Part shown: piece by piece, positions 45,540 through 57,896 of the stretch
Numbering within the stretch: the stretch's first letter is position 1
Layout of the letters: every line of letters begins with the position of its first letter
From: Tetracentron sinense
Lineage: Eukaryota; Streptophyta; Magnoliopsida; Trochodendrales; Trochodendraceae
DNA: 64,000 nt
NCBI GenBank assembly: GCA_015143295.1
Contig: CM026560.1
Span: 8,806,501 to 8,870,500, forward strand
Direction: 5' to 3'
Translations under genes and position numbers: made by a program
The notes under the pieces: model-generated
What the model saw: only the letters and a program-made list of their open reading frames with translations
Databases searched by the model: none
What the model was told of the DNA's origin: nothing

Positions 45540-46695
45540 ACCTATTGGTGGATGTCCCCCCTCTTAAATGCTCACCAACTGTGCATTAGATTGAGGTGGA
45601 TTATGGAGGGCTGGATCCTTCTTGGGATGTCCTTGAGGATGATAGGGATCTTGACATTTGACCTCATGGTTGAGTGATACAGAGGGAGAAACATGTATTT
45701 TGGGTTTTATTTCTAGGGATATTTGTATCACTCGAGTTGATGACCCAAGTTAAGGATTTCATGTACATGTCCTAGTTTATATTTAATTATCTTTACTATT
45801 ATAATGGGAGAGGCAGGCGTCGCCTGAATTTTCCAAAATTCTTAAACTACCCTTATATAAAACAAAACTTTAATTTAATGTTTTACTTTAATTCCCAAAC
45901 TACCCTCATCTATCTATTTCTTTACTATTATAATGGGAGAGGCAGGCGTAGCCTAAATTTTTTGAAATTCCTAAACTATCCTTATATAAAACAAAACTTT
46001 AATTTAATGTTTTACTTTAATTCCCAAACTACCCTCATCTATCTATTTCTTTACTTCTTTACTATTATAATGGGAGAGGCAGGCGAAGCCTGAATTTTCT
46101 GAAATTCCTAAACTACCCTTATATAAAACAAAACTTTAATTTAATGTTTTATTTTAATTCCCAAACTACCTCATCTATCTATTTAAAGAATAGAATCACA
46201 GTCAATCACGATTGAACTAGGGCAGAGTTCAATCGCACCCACGGGTTAACACGTGACCCTTTTAATCTTTACTATTATAATGGGAGAAGTAGGCATAGCC
46301 TGAATATTCTGAAATTCCTAAACTACCCTTATATAAAACAAAACTTTAATTTAATGTTTTACTTTAATTCCCAAACTACCCTCATCTATCTATTTAAAGA
46401 ATAGAATCATAGTCAATCACGATTGAACTCGGGGAGAGTTCAATCGCACCCACATGTTAACACGTGACCCTTTTAACTCCTATTAACTGTGGTTAACTCC
46501 TTCCCCTAGCTCCCACGTGCATAGCACGTGCCACCCACTAGTTATAAATAATTGCACTTGGAATATGGTTAAGTTATTAAAGAAATTTTCAGTTCACTAT
46601 TTAGCTCGCCTTATATGCTTCTGCAGGATGGTGGTTGTGATAAGTAACGAGCCCAAATGTCGCCTAACTCATAGGGGGTATTTTGGGGCGTTACA
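45540..46695 (+). mobile_element. LTR 3' end fragment (family B/C), interrupted by the Helitron
   Basis: From about 45540 to 45789 and from 46542 to 46695 the sequence aligns with the reverse complement of the end of the solo LTR 11992-14669 (ACATGTATTTTGGGTT, GCACTTGGAATAT, GTTAAGTTATTAAAG, CTGCAGG, TAGGGGGTATTT). It ends in GGGGCGTTACA at 46695, followed by CCAGC. The start near 45540 is a best estimate of an abrupt junction with the P450 3' flank. Confidence 0.7.
45790..46541 (+). mobile_element. Non-autonomous Helitron with tandem 5' ends
   Basis: The 5' end is TCTTTACTATTATAATGGGA preceded by A (45789). The 3' end is CTAG (46538-46541) followed by T (46542), with a hairpin CACGTGC-ATA-GCACGTG at 46514-46530, eight bases before CTAG. 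Insertion between A and T, TC/CTRR ends and a 3' hairpin are the Helitron hallmarks. The 5' unit is repeated at 45790, 45919, 46056 and 46266; the last two units also contain the section with CAATCACGATTGAA and AACACGTGACCC. It is non-coding. It sits inside LTR sequence related to families B and C on both sides. Confidence 0.85.
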
Positions 46696-49600
46696 CCAGC
46701 ATCATTTTCTTTCAATCTCTAAACAATTTAAGACCAAGGATATAGGAGGCTTCACCAAGGTCTTTCATAGCAAAGTTACAAGACAACCAGCTTTTAACAA
46801 TTGATAACATTCTTACATCATTCCCAATGAGTAAAATATTATCTACACAAAGAACTAAGAAATTTATTGCACTCTCACTGACCTTTTTGTACACACATGC
46901 TTCATCCATGTTTAGGTAAAAATCAAATGATTTGATTGATTCATCAAAACGGATGTTCCAACTCAGAGAAGCTTGCTTAAGGCCGTATATCGATTTCATC
47001 AATTTGCACACTTTATTATTTTGGCTATGGAGTTCAAAACCTTTGGGTTGGTCCATATAAATATCCTCTTGAATGTTTCCATTCAAAAAAGCGGTTTTGA
47101 CATCCATCTGCCAAATCTCATAATCATAGTGAGCAGCAAATGATAATAGAATTCTGATAGACTTAAGTATTGTTACTAGTGAAAAGGTTTCCTCATAGTC
47201 TATACCAACTCTTTGATTATAACCCTTCGCCACTAGCCTTGCTTTAAAGGTCTCTACCTTTCCATCAGATCCACGTTTTCTCTTATAGATCCATTTTCAT
47301 CCAATGGGTCTTATACCCTCAGGTTTTTCAACCAAGGTTCAGACACCATTCGAGTACATGGAGTCCATTTCAGATTCCATGGCCTTATGCCAATTCTCAG
47401 CATCAATATCACATATTGCCTCTTGATAAGAATAAGGATCATCTTCTAAGGAATCTGATTCCTTAGTATAAACCTCATGCTGATAAGACAATCTATTTGG
47501 AGGTTGACTAATCCTTATACTTCTCCTAGGTTGTTGTATACTTAAAGGTTCAGTTAAGATAAGTTTAACCATGGCCATTTTATTCTGATTTTGCCCTCCA
47601 GATCTATTCTAAATCCACTTTCTCTATTGAGGATAAAATCATCTTCTAGAAAAATGCCATTCTCCAGGATTATAGAAATAGTATCCATGAGTTTTTTTTT
47701 GGGTATCTTATAAATACGCACTTTTCAGTCCTACATTCCAACTTGTCAAAGTTCTGCTTTCGCACATGTACTGGACAACCCCATATCCTGACATGCTTTA
47801 GACTGGGCTTTTGTCTCATCCATAGTTCAATAGGAGTTTTGGAAATAGACTTAGAAGGTACCTTATTTAATAGATAAATAGCAGTCTCTAATGCATATCC
47901 CCAAAAATAAATAGGCAAATCAGTTTCATTCATCATAGAACGAACCATATCCAATAAGGTTCTATTTCTTCTTTCTGAAACACCATTAAGCTAAGGTGTT
48001 CCTGGGCGAGTCCATTAGGATAAAATTCCATTATCTCTAAGATAACCCATGAACTCATTCAATAGGTACTCTCCTCCTCGGTCGGATCTGAGAGTTTTAA
48101 TACTTTTACCTGATTGCTTTTCTACTTCATTCCGGAATTCTTTGAAACAAAATTCTTTGAACTTTTCAAAGAATTCTGATTTATGTTTCATTAGATGTAT
48201 ATAACCATATCTAGAATAATCATCTGTGAATGTTATGAAGTAGATAAAGCCACCTCTTGCTGAATGATTCATGGGTCCACATGCATCAGTGTGAATTAAT
48301 TACAATATACTAGTGACTCTCTTCGGTTTACTTGAAAATGACATTTTGGTTATTTTACCTTTCAAACAAGGTTCACAAGTTGGATAAGGTACAACATGTA
48401 AATGGTTTAAAGGACCATCTTTTACCAATCTGTTGATCCTATCCATATTGATATGGCCTAACCGAAGATGTCATAAGTATGTTGGATTCACAGAATCTCT
48501 ACCTCTTTTATGAGGCATCACACTAGTAGACATATTATCCTCAATGTTATTAATAGAATTGCATATATGATCAATATAACAAAGACCATTAAACAATGTG
48601 CCAGAAACAATAAATTTATTATTGTACTTGATAACTATACTAGTATCAAAATGAACTGAATAACCAAAATAGATTACACTAGAACATAAATTAAATTTAT
48701 GCGCATGTCTGGCACATATAAATTGTCCTTCAAAACTAAGATCCTATCGAAAGCAAATTCTAAAATATAAGTCCCGATGGCGATTGCAACAACACTTGCT
48801 TCCGTTTCCATCCTTATATTTACTTCCCCATATTGAGCTTTCTGCTTTCCTAAAACCCCTGCAATATATTGCAAACGTGTGAGGTAGATCCAGTATCTAC
48901 ACCAAGAGTTAGAGGAACCAACAATTAAGTTGGACTTAATGATAAATGATTCGAGCATACCTTCCAAAGGTTTGTCCTTGAGGGATGCTAAGTAAACTCG
49001 ACAATTCCTCTTCCAGTTACCTGGTTTCTTATAATAGAAGTAGACATTCTGATTCTGATCCTTATCCTTCTTCTTGAAAGATGATTTCTTGTTCTTCCCT
49101 TTGCCTTTAGGGTTAGGCCTCGAAGGTCAAACTCCCTCTGCCACATATGCAAACAGCTTAGTACGCATCATAAGGTCTTCAGCTGTTTGTAACATGTTTA
49201 AGAGCTCTGGCAGAGTAGCCTCCAATTTCTTCATGTTGTAATTCAACACAAATGCAGAAAAGGATTCCGGGAGAGAGTTTAGGATTGCATCTGTTTGACT
49301 TTATTGATCAAGATCTACACTAAGAGTCAAGAGTTCATTAATGAACCCCATCATCCTGATGACATGCTCCCAGACTGGGTTTCCATCAGAAATTCTGGTT
49401 CCTATGAGTCCTTTAATAGCCAACTGCCTAACAGTCCTATTCTGTTCCCCAAACATCTACCTGAGATTTGTCATAATGTCCATAGCATTACCAAAACCCT
49501 CGTGTTGCTGTTGTAGGACATTAGACATAGATGCAAGAATATAGCATTTGGCGAAACTATTTGACTCATGCAATTTAGAGGCTTTCTCAACCTACTCAGG

Positions 49601-49727
49601 GGTAATCAGAAGGAAGAACATAAACAATTTTCTAAGAGGTAAGCACAATGTCAAGGTTTCTCTTCCAGTCCAAATAATTAGGACCAGTCAAACGATTCTC
49701 ATCAAGAATCTTGGAAAGAGGATTCAT
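46696..49727 (-). pseudogene. Copia gag-pol, 5' part (gag to mid-RT), broken
   Basis: On the minus strand an ATG at 49727 starts MNPLSKILDENRLTGPNYLD, a copia gag start. A degraded zinc knuckle (about 49040-49000: YFYYKKPGNWKRNC, with both first Cys and the His replaced), a degraded protease, integrase core pieces (48272-48015: FTDDYSRYGYIHLMKHKSE and RSDRGGEY) and integrase end (47954-47670: WGYALETAIYLLNKVPSKS) follow. RT (47233-46712) has YEIWQMDVKTAFLNG and YGLKQAS; the catalytic YVDD reads CVDN. Several stops and frameshifts. The gene ends abruptly at GCTGG (46700-46696) against the LTR end; its continuation is at 62767. Confidence 0.88.
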
Positions 49728-50547
49728 AGTTATCTACAAAATAAAACATAAATAATTAAATTATTATTCACACATATATTCATCGGATTTTGGGATTTTA
49801 AATCTACGGTGATCCTCTCATCATTCTTCAAATTTCATAAGTCCCTTCATTATATGAAATTAAGAAATAAATCATTTATTTTTGATGAGTATTAAGATCC
49901 TTATAATACACATGTAATCTTCCATTTTAGGATAGTACTACACATGCACTAAGTTACCATTAAAGAGACAAACTAAGTATATCTTTAATATAACATATTT
50001 CTATGGGAAAGGAGTTGATCTTTAATTTTAACTTGACTTGAACTCTAAGTTACTATTAAAGGGACAAACTAAGTATCTAGGTCATCAATTCCACCTGATG
50101 AGTAGAAACTAAATGTCTAGATCTCAACTACCATCTTATTGAGAGAGCGAAGTTTGATTGTATTTTCTTCAGTCTTCATCTTCACTTTCTTCTTAACTTC
50201 ATGAGTACTGGAGGCAATGATTGATACAGATTAGACACTGTTTTGGTCTCGGAATTAAGTCAACACAAATATAGACTTTACAGGTTATATTGAAATACGC
50301 ATGTTAGAAGAGGCTGCATCAAAAATCAAGTCTCAATTTGAATTTCAGGCACATTGTTAGGTTTAAGCTGAACTGTTTTTGCAAAGAAGGATCATTGTTG
50401 CTCAGATCGGGTAAACGAAGTGTAAACTAAATGTAGCCAATTCTAAAAGTTAGGATACATTGACACAAAAGCGTTGGAACAGACATCATCGAAAAAGGAG
50501 TCCTAGTTAGGAATCTGTGCATAGATCTAAGTTAATATTCTAAATAG
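49728..50547 (-). mobile_element. Copia leader/LTR remnant upstream of the broken gag
   Basis: Aligns from about 49985 to 50547 with 11085-11640. No intact TG...CA terminus or primer-binding site is visible between it and the gag start. The junction with the following LTR lies near 50548. Confidence 0.6.
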
Positions 50548-50879
50548 CATGATCAATAATAATAATTAGAGTGCGGAAGCATAATATAATTTTTATAAGC
50601 CTTGATTCTTGTCTTGATCTTTGACTGGTGGAACTCATTTTGTCTTGTCTTGCTCTTGAGCGGATCATGGTAGTCTACTCTGAGTTCTTTTCCTAATTAT
50701 TTGTCTTTTCTTGTCATGTGTACTTCGTGCTTGTTTTATCTCATTCTTGCGTAAATCATGATTGTTTCATCTTGTCTTGTCTTATTCTCCGTGAATCAAG
50801 GTTGTCATGTCTAGTTCGTACTTTTCTTGTTCATTTCATGTTTATCTTATGTTTCTTGTCTCGTGTTTCTTGTCTTGTG

Positions 50880-51058
50880 TTATTCCTGCTTTGAGACAGA
50901 TGCCAGTACCCATACCTGGTCATAGTATACTTGCATCATCTCTTGCTTACTTGTAACTAGATGTTAGTGCCCATACCTGGTCATAGTACACTAACATCTT
51001 TCTTACTTATTTTGGGGACATATGCTAATGCCCGTACATGGTCATAGTTGTAACGACC
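50880..51058 (-). repeat. Hairpin-unit array, family C, distal part
   Basis: Units with loops CCCATACCTGGTCATAGTA and arms GATGTTAGTG/CACTAACATC (perfect) and GATGCCAGTA/TACTTGCATC (one mismatch). A third unit is cut by the gypsy E insertion after GGTCATAGT and resumes at 60341. Confidence 0.8.
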
Positions 51059-53069
51059 AACAACATAATATACCTAAACTTGCCAAGACAAAGTCCGGCT
51101 GAGTACAAAAGTACTTGGTGTATATAAAATCCAACCAACAACATAATATACCTACACTTAGTTAGTACCATATCCAATATCATAATAATATAATCAGAGT
51201 GCAGAAGAACATGTGCTCATATACATCATATCATCACCTTGACTCGTGTACTTGTGTGAACCTTAGACTTAGAAGACAATATACTTATGAGATGCTTATG
51301 CTTGTGAGACCACATGCTTGTGAGATGCTTATGCTTATGCACTTATTCAGATCATACAGTGACATGCCGCTCTTGGAGGATATGGATCATGCCCAAGCCA
51401 TCTTTTTCAGAATGTCATACATATGTCATTCGTATGCTTATGAGTCTTGAGCAGTTTATTCAGAACATGCACTTATTCAGATCACTCATTGAGCTTATTC
51501 AGAATGACAGGCGTATGCAATGCTTATGCTTGTGGTCCACATGTGTGACTTGTGAGATGCTTATCTTAACATACACGTGCGTTGTGCATAAGTGTCGTAA
51601 TTAACATTCGAGTAGGTAATTGCTTAGATTTCGATATCCCACCATGGAAACTCTACTATGCTGTCCCATACCATATAGTTAGAGAATTCCCGATTTGAGA
51701 GATTTTTCTCTAAGTTCTTACCTCAAATATCAATTACCATGCAAATAATTAAGCATAACTTGACAAGCAATAATGTACATATATATCCTATTATATTTCT
51801 TAGCATAATTCATAGTCAATTCCCAACAATTTCATAGTGATATATTAGTATTTATCCTCTCATGCATTTTCACAAACACCTTGGGTACGTAGATTATGAA
51901 TCCATTGCCCTTTCACATTTCCAACATTTCATCAAACCATAATCCATCTATACAATCCAAATACCATCCAAATCCACACATTCATCCCATCCTCTATAAT
52001 ATTTCTCATCCTCCATATATTTCATCCATATTATTAATCCATATTTCCATCCATAATAGCTTACTTCATACAAAAATAGGGAAAACACATCTAATTTCTA
52101 TTTCTATCATTTCTATAATATTAACATTCACAAAACCTTATAATAGAGTTGATTAGGATAGTATATCGACCTTAGGGATCCTTCCCTTGGATCCAAATCG
52201 TTCTCAAGAAGCTTCAAGGAAGCTTTGAGGAAGATCTTCAAGCTCTCCTTGCAATCTCCTTCTTCTCCAAGCAATATCTCCCTCAAAAATCCTAGGTTTC
52301 CTCTTCTCCCTTACCAAATTAGGTAAAAGAAAATAGTTTAGAACCCTAAAAATCTTGAAATAGGGTCCCTATTTATAGCCCCAATGGTTAAAAACCCCAA
52401 AAAACACTTTTTCGAAAAAATCTGGGTCCGCGTGCGATCTACCGCACCTAGACCCGAAAGGTAATCATAAAACTCACCTGAATGCGATCGATCATAGAAA
52501 TTTGCGATAGATTGAACTATTTTACGATCGATCGCAGCTTATTTGCAATAGATTGCACCCCTATTTTCCGTATTCAAACAGATTTTACCCGCTTTAGTAT
52601 TTACTATAACGTTTGACTCGCTCATCAGATTTTGATGATTCAACTTGTGTTGGATTCGTCTTTCGAAGAGGAACAACTTTTAAGTTTTACAAAAATCCTA
52701 ATTTTAAGTTTTAAATGGTCTAAATGGGCCCACAAGTGGACTGATATGCAATTTCATTAGACAAAACATCGGAAAACCCACTTTTGACTTAGCTTAAACT
52801 AAAAATATGGAAAAACATTAAACATGAACCTCAAAGAGGATTTTAATACCTTTCTAATGGTTTAAGAATCACTCAATTCCAATAAAAGTGCCAAAACTAG
52901 AGCTTCCTAAAGTTCAGGGTGTGTTATGACCTCCCCTCGTTTACAAGTTTGATTTTGCATTAATCACATTATACCAATTAGATATAAATACATAAACATT
53001 AAAACATCATAAGGACTATAATACCCCTAATACTAGCAATAAAACATGAAAAAGATTCGGATCTCTACA
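51059..53069 (-). repeat. 3' LTR of gypsy E
   Basis: Sense start TGTAGAGATCC at 53069, end GGTCGTTACA at 51059. It is about 430 bp shorter than the 5' LTR because most of the part matching 57905-58300 is deleted, with a short rearranged junction instead. It has palindromes (52560-52432) and TATA sequence (reverse of 52369-52377). Confidence 0.9.
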
Positions 53070-53085
53070 TCCTCTCCCCCTTAAA

Positions 53086-56000
53086 AGAATTTTGTCCCCG
53101 AAATTTACATACCTTAGGTGAATAAGTGCAGGTACTTTTCACGGACCTCGGCTTCTCTCTCCCAAGTAGCCTCATCTCTCGAGTGATGCTCCCATTGCAA
53201 GAGTACAAGAGAAATGAGCTTAGAATGCAAAACTTGCTCCTTCCGGTCCAAGATTCGAGCCGATTGCTCCACTAGAGTCAAATCTTCCCGAATTTTCAAG
53301 GGATCCAAATGAATGACATGTGAAGGATCCGAAATATACTTTCTCAACATAGAGATATGAAAGAAATTATGCACACCTTCCATGTGAGGTGGCAAAGTGA
53401 CCCGGTAAGCAACATCTCTGACCCACATATCTCAGATTGAGCTTGCCCTGCTTGCCGAATCTCATCACCCCCTTCGTAGGTGAGATCATAACAAACACAA
53501 AATCTCCGACTTGGAACTCAAGATCCCTCCTGGGAGTATCGGCATAGCTTTTCTGCCTACTCTGAGCTGTTTTCAATCTCTCCCTGATCAACTGAACTTT
53601 ATCCACAGTTTGACCAACGAGCTCGGGACCCAAAAGCTTCCTCTCGCCAACTTAATCCCAACACAAAGGTAAACGACAACTCCTCCCATAGAGTGCTTTA
53701 AATGGAGCCATTTGAATACTCGCTTGATAACTATTATTGTAAGCAAACTCAACCCATGGTAGGTGATCATCCCAATTACCTTGGATGTTTAACATGCAAG
53801 CTCATAGCATGTCCTCTATGATCTGGTTCACCCTCTTAGTTTGCCCATCTGTGTGCGGATGAAATGTTGTACTAAAATCCAAATAGGAACCCATAGCATG
53901 CCGAAAACTCTTCCAGAACTTGGAAGTAAATCTTGGGTCTCGATTAGAAATAATACTAACTGGCACTCCATCCAAATGGACTATCTCCTTGATATAAAGG
54001 TTAGCCAACTGGTTGGAATTAAATGTGATCCTATATGGGAGAAAATGAGCTCACTTAGTCAATCGGTTGACCACAATCCAAATGGCATCAAAGTTCTTAA
54101 TCGTCCTTGGTAAACCAACAACAAAATCCATTGAGATATTTTCCCACTTCCACTCGGGAATAGGAAGTGACAGAAAAAGTCCTGCCGGTCTCCTGTGTTT
54201 AGCCTTCACTTGCTGACACACCAAACACTTAGATATAAAGGTAGCCACATCTTTCTTCATACTTTTCCACTAGAAATATTTTTTGAGGTTCTGGTACATC
54301 TTAGTACCTCCCGGATGAACAGTGTACTTGGACTTATGTGCTTTATCCAAAATCTCCCTTCTCAAATCTTCATTATTTAGAACACAAAGTCTACCCTTGA
54401 AACAAACTCCACCATCTTTCCAAGAGAAATCCTCAAACCCGCTGCTAAGCGACTTATTCATGGCAGCGTGCAGTTCTCCATCATTCCATTGCAGGTCTGT
54501 AATCCTGTCCAATAAGGTTGGCCTAACCATAATGTTAGTCAACAAAGCTCCAGACGCTCCCACACTGAAACCCGCATCAAGGCTAGACACTTCTTCAAGT
54601 AGCTTCCATTTTTGGACTATCAAGTGTGCTTAGAACCCAGTAGGTCGCCTACTTAGCGCATCTACCACCACATTTGCTTTCCCCGGGTGGTACTAGATAG
54701 AGCAATCATAATCCTTGAGGAATTCCACCCAACGGCGTTGCCTTAAATTTAGCTCTTTCTGCGAGAACAAATACTTTAGGCTTTTGTGGTCAGTGAAAAC
54801 TTCAAACTGCGCACCATACAAGTAGTGTCTCCAGATCTTGAGAGTAAAGACTAATGCTGCCAATTCTAAATCATGGGTAGGATAGTTCTTCTCGTGGTCT
54901 TTCAACTGTCGAGAAGCATATGCAATAACTTTCCCGTGTTGCATGAGGACACAACCTAACCCAATGAGTGAGGTGTCATTGTACACCACAAAACCTTTGC
55001 TACCGGATGGTATAGTTAAGATCGGAGCGGTGGTGAGACGCTTCTTCAACTCAAGAAAACTCTTCTCACATTTCTCATTCCACTCGAACTTGGCATTCTT
55101 TCGAGTTAGGTGAGTGAGTAGAGTTGCCAAACCGGAAAATCCTTCCACAAATCTACGATAATATCCAGCTGGCCCAAGAAGCTTCGAACCTATGTAACAC
55201 TCATTGGCCTTCCCTATCCTTCCACTACTTCTATCTTAGCAGGATCAACTGAAATCCCTTCTCTAGACACCACATGGCCTAGAAATGCTACATTTTCTAG
55301 CCAAAACTCGCACTTGCTAAGCTTAGCATATAGCTTATGCTCACGAAGTGTCTTGAGTGTGACCCGGAGATGCATCTCATGCTCCTTCTGTGTCCTGGAG
55401 TACACTAGAATGTCATCCACAAACACAATCACAAAGCGGTCCAGAGTCGGCTTGAAGATTCTGTTCATGAGATCCATAAATGCTGCCAGAGCATTTATCA
55501 AACTGAACGGTATGACTAGGAATTCAAAATACCCATATCTAGTCCTGAATGCAGACTTAGGCACATCTTCCACCTTTATCTTCAGCTGATGGTAGCCTGA
55601 CCTTAAATCAATCTTGGAGAAGTACTTAGCTCATTGCAACTGATCAAACAAGTCATCAATCCTAGGCAAAGGATATTTTTTTTTGATAGTGACCTTGTTC
55701 AGTTACCGATAATCAATGCACATTCTCATCAAACAATCCTTCTTCTTCACAAACAACATAGAAGCTCCCCAAGGTGATACACTTGGGTGAATGAATCCAA
55801 GATTGAGCAATTCATCAATCTGCTCCTTTAACTCTTTCAACTCTACTGGAGCCATCCTATATGGCGCTTTAGAGATGGGTGCCGTACCCGGAGCTAACTC
55901 AATTGCAAACTCTACTTCTCTATCCAGTGGCAAACCCGACAAGTCTTTGGGAAAGACATCTATGAATTCCTCTACAACAGGGATACTTGAGGAATCTGGT

Positions 56001-56411
56001 GCTTCCGAGGTAGTAAGACTCAATGCCGCAAAACAAGCTAAGTCTTTCTTCTTCAACCCTTGAAAACGAAAAGGAGGCTCATTGATTGGCCTAAAGTTGA
56101 CTACCTTCCCAAAATAGTCAACATGCCCATGGTATTTGGAAAGCCAATTCATGCCTAGTATGACGTCGAAGTCTTGGAACTCAAGGACAATCAGATCAGC
56201 TGGCATTTCTCTCTAACCTACTCGAATATCACAAGCTCGATAGACCTTACGGTGATGACCGAACTACCAACAGGGGTGGCGATCGACAGTTCACGGTCTA
56301 ACAAACTTGGCTCCATTAGAAACTCTCGTGCAAAACTAGGTGTGATGAAGGAGTGAGTAGACCCAGTATCGATCAAAACATGAGCGGGGAAATCATTTAT
56401 CAACAATGAGC
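53086..56411 (-). pseudogene. Gypsy E pol: protease, RT, RNase H, integrase, chromodomain
   Basis: After the putative intron the frame reads SLLINDFPAHVLIDTGSTHSF (protease). RT has GFIHPSVSPWGASMLFVKKKD, MRMCIDYR and FVDDILVYS. RNase H has [22 protein letters not shown] and [11 protein letters not shown]. Integrase has [39 protein letters not shown] and HPHTDGQTKRVNQ. The last part, LLQWEHHSRDEATWEREAEVREKYLHLF, is a chromodomain-like tail. Many stops interrupt it; several are Gln or Trp codons turned to stop, consistent with C-to-T decay of methylated DNA. Frameshifts lie near 53420 and between integrase blocks. It is inactive. Confidence 0.9.
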
Positions 56412-56555
56412 CTGAATTAATACACAAAGCTAATTTGTCAAATCATGTATACAAGTAGATAATATATATTTAGCATGTTGATACATAACAACAAACATCA
56501 TCAAAACATATAATACATATAACATACAAAACTGAAATTTACACATTATACGTGC
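56412..56555 (-). other. Putative spliceosomal intron between Gag and protease, gypsy E
   Basis: 144 bp, AT-rich, from GCACGT (donor, 56555) to AATTCAG (acceptor, 56412). It lies at the same codon and phase as the 141-bp segment in gypsy A. The donor begins GC rather than GT; element A has GTACG at the aligned site, so one T-to-C change, or a GC-AG intron, explains it. Unspliced, Gag would end a few codons later at NV*. Joining the exons restores VQG-SLLIND in frame. Confidence 0.65.
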
Positions 56556-57691
56556 CCTGCACAATGTTTTTGGACGCCTGTGCATCCTGCTCCGAGGTAG
56601 CAAACACTCGACCCTGAGCTGGCTGGCGAGGCTGCTGAGGTCTAAGGCCCTGTGGTGGCCTCTGCTGCATGGACGGCCTACCTGGGGATCTGAATCCCTG
56701 TGGCTGAGTCAGTTGAAGCCCCTGCTGAATACGGAGTGGGCAATCTCGGATCCGATGTGAAACATCTCCACAATGAAAACAACCTCTACACTCTCCTACT
56801 CTATGCCTCTTTCCGCACTGGCTGCATACATCATACAACTGGGTCGCAGCAGTAGGCGGAGTAACCTGAGATGCTCGAGGGGCTGCCTGAGTAGGCCTTT
56901 GATACGGGGTAGGTCTAGCAATCGGCATAGGACCTGACATCCTCGACCTCTTGCCTGAGGACCAAACCTGCTTGCTTGAATCTTCTCCCTCTTCTTCAAA
57001 AATTCTTCTGAATTCTTCTCAGCCATCAAAGCACGTTGGTACACCTCCCTACATGTTTCGAGCTGAAGTATCGAAACCTTCTCCTAGATAAAATCCTTCA
57101 AGCCTCGCTCAAACCTCTTTGCCTTCATTCTCTCTCGGCCACTGACATTTTTCCTTGCTCCAAGGTAGAGAATTCAATCTCCTTCTGATCTCTCACAAAT
57201 ATCGGGAAGTATCTGTCGTAGAAGATGTCGAGGAACTTTCCCCAAGTCCACTCTTGTCGGGCTCGCATTTCATTTCTCTACCTAGATGCAACCCTCCACC
57301 AATGTTCAGCTTCGCCTTCCACAACGAAGGAGGCCCATTTCACCCTCTATTCATCGGTGGCCTCTAGCACAGAGAAAATCTTCTATAGTTGTATGATCCA
57401 CAACTCAGCAACTGCAGGATCCGTACTACCATAGAAGGCTAGAGGACTCATTCTCCTAAAAGCTTCCACTCCATTATATCGGGGTGGGTGACCATCAACC
57501 GGCCTCTCTTGCCTAGCTTGACCAGCAGCTAGCAATGCAATTTACTGACCCATAATCTCGGCCTGCCGCTCCATGGCAGCAGTGATAGCCTCCATAGCTC
57601 GACTCACATTTCCTTGGGGAGTACCCTCTGGGGTATTCCCATCGGTCACACTGCTCCCTCCATTTCTATTATTTCTTCCGCCTCTCCTCAT
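56556..57691 (-). pseudogene. Gypsy E gag
   Basis: Starts at 57691 with MRRGGRNNRNGG. It continues through QIALLAAGQARQ, the core (YNGVEAFRRM, FYGSTDP, EGEAEHWW) and a pro-rich region to the knuckle CSQCGKRHRVGEC plus CFHCGDVSHRIRDC (CX2CX4HX4C with Ser for the usual Gly). The end GRVFATSEQDAQASKNIVQG parallels element A. It carries several stops and at least one frameshift in the core, so it is inactive. Confidence 0.85.
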
Positions 57692-57880
57692 GTCTACAAT
57701 CCTAAGAAGAAGGAAATAATCCATTTAGAAACACACTCACATAAATTCTTAAGTTTACGCTTAACCAAAACTCAATCCTCAACGATTTTAAAGTCCTAAG
57801 TTTGATGTTGCTTCTCTAAGGTTGACATCTTCCTATATCCTATACTTAATACCTTAGCCCTAAGGACTCCAATGCCTTGG

Positions 57881-57892
57881 GCTCTGATACCA
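57881..57892 (-). other. Primer-binding site of gypsy E
   Basis: Sense TGGTATCAGAGC, four bases after the 5' LTR, complementary to initiator Met tRNA, identical to that of element A. Confidence 0.92.
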
Positions 57893-57896
57893 CCTT

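Noticed and set aside
51896..52156. 86-aa open frame duplicated at 59113-59379
   Set aside because: Both copies lie in LTRs of gypsy E in a low-complexity pyrimidine-rich region; the duplication is explained by the LTRs.
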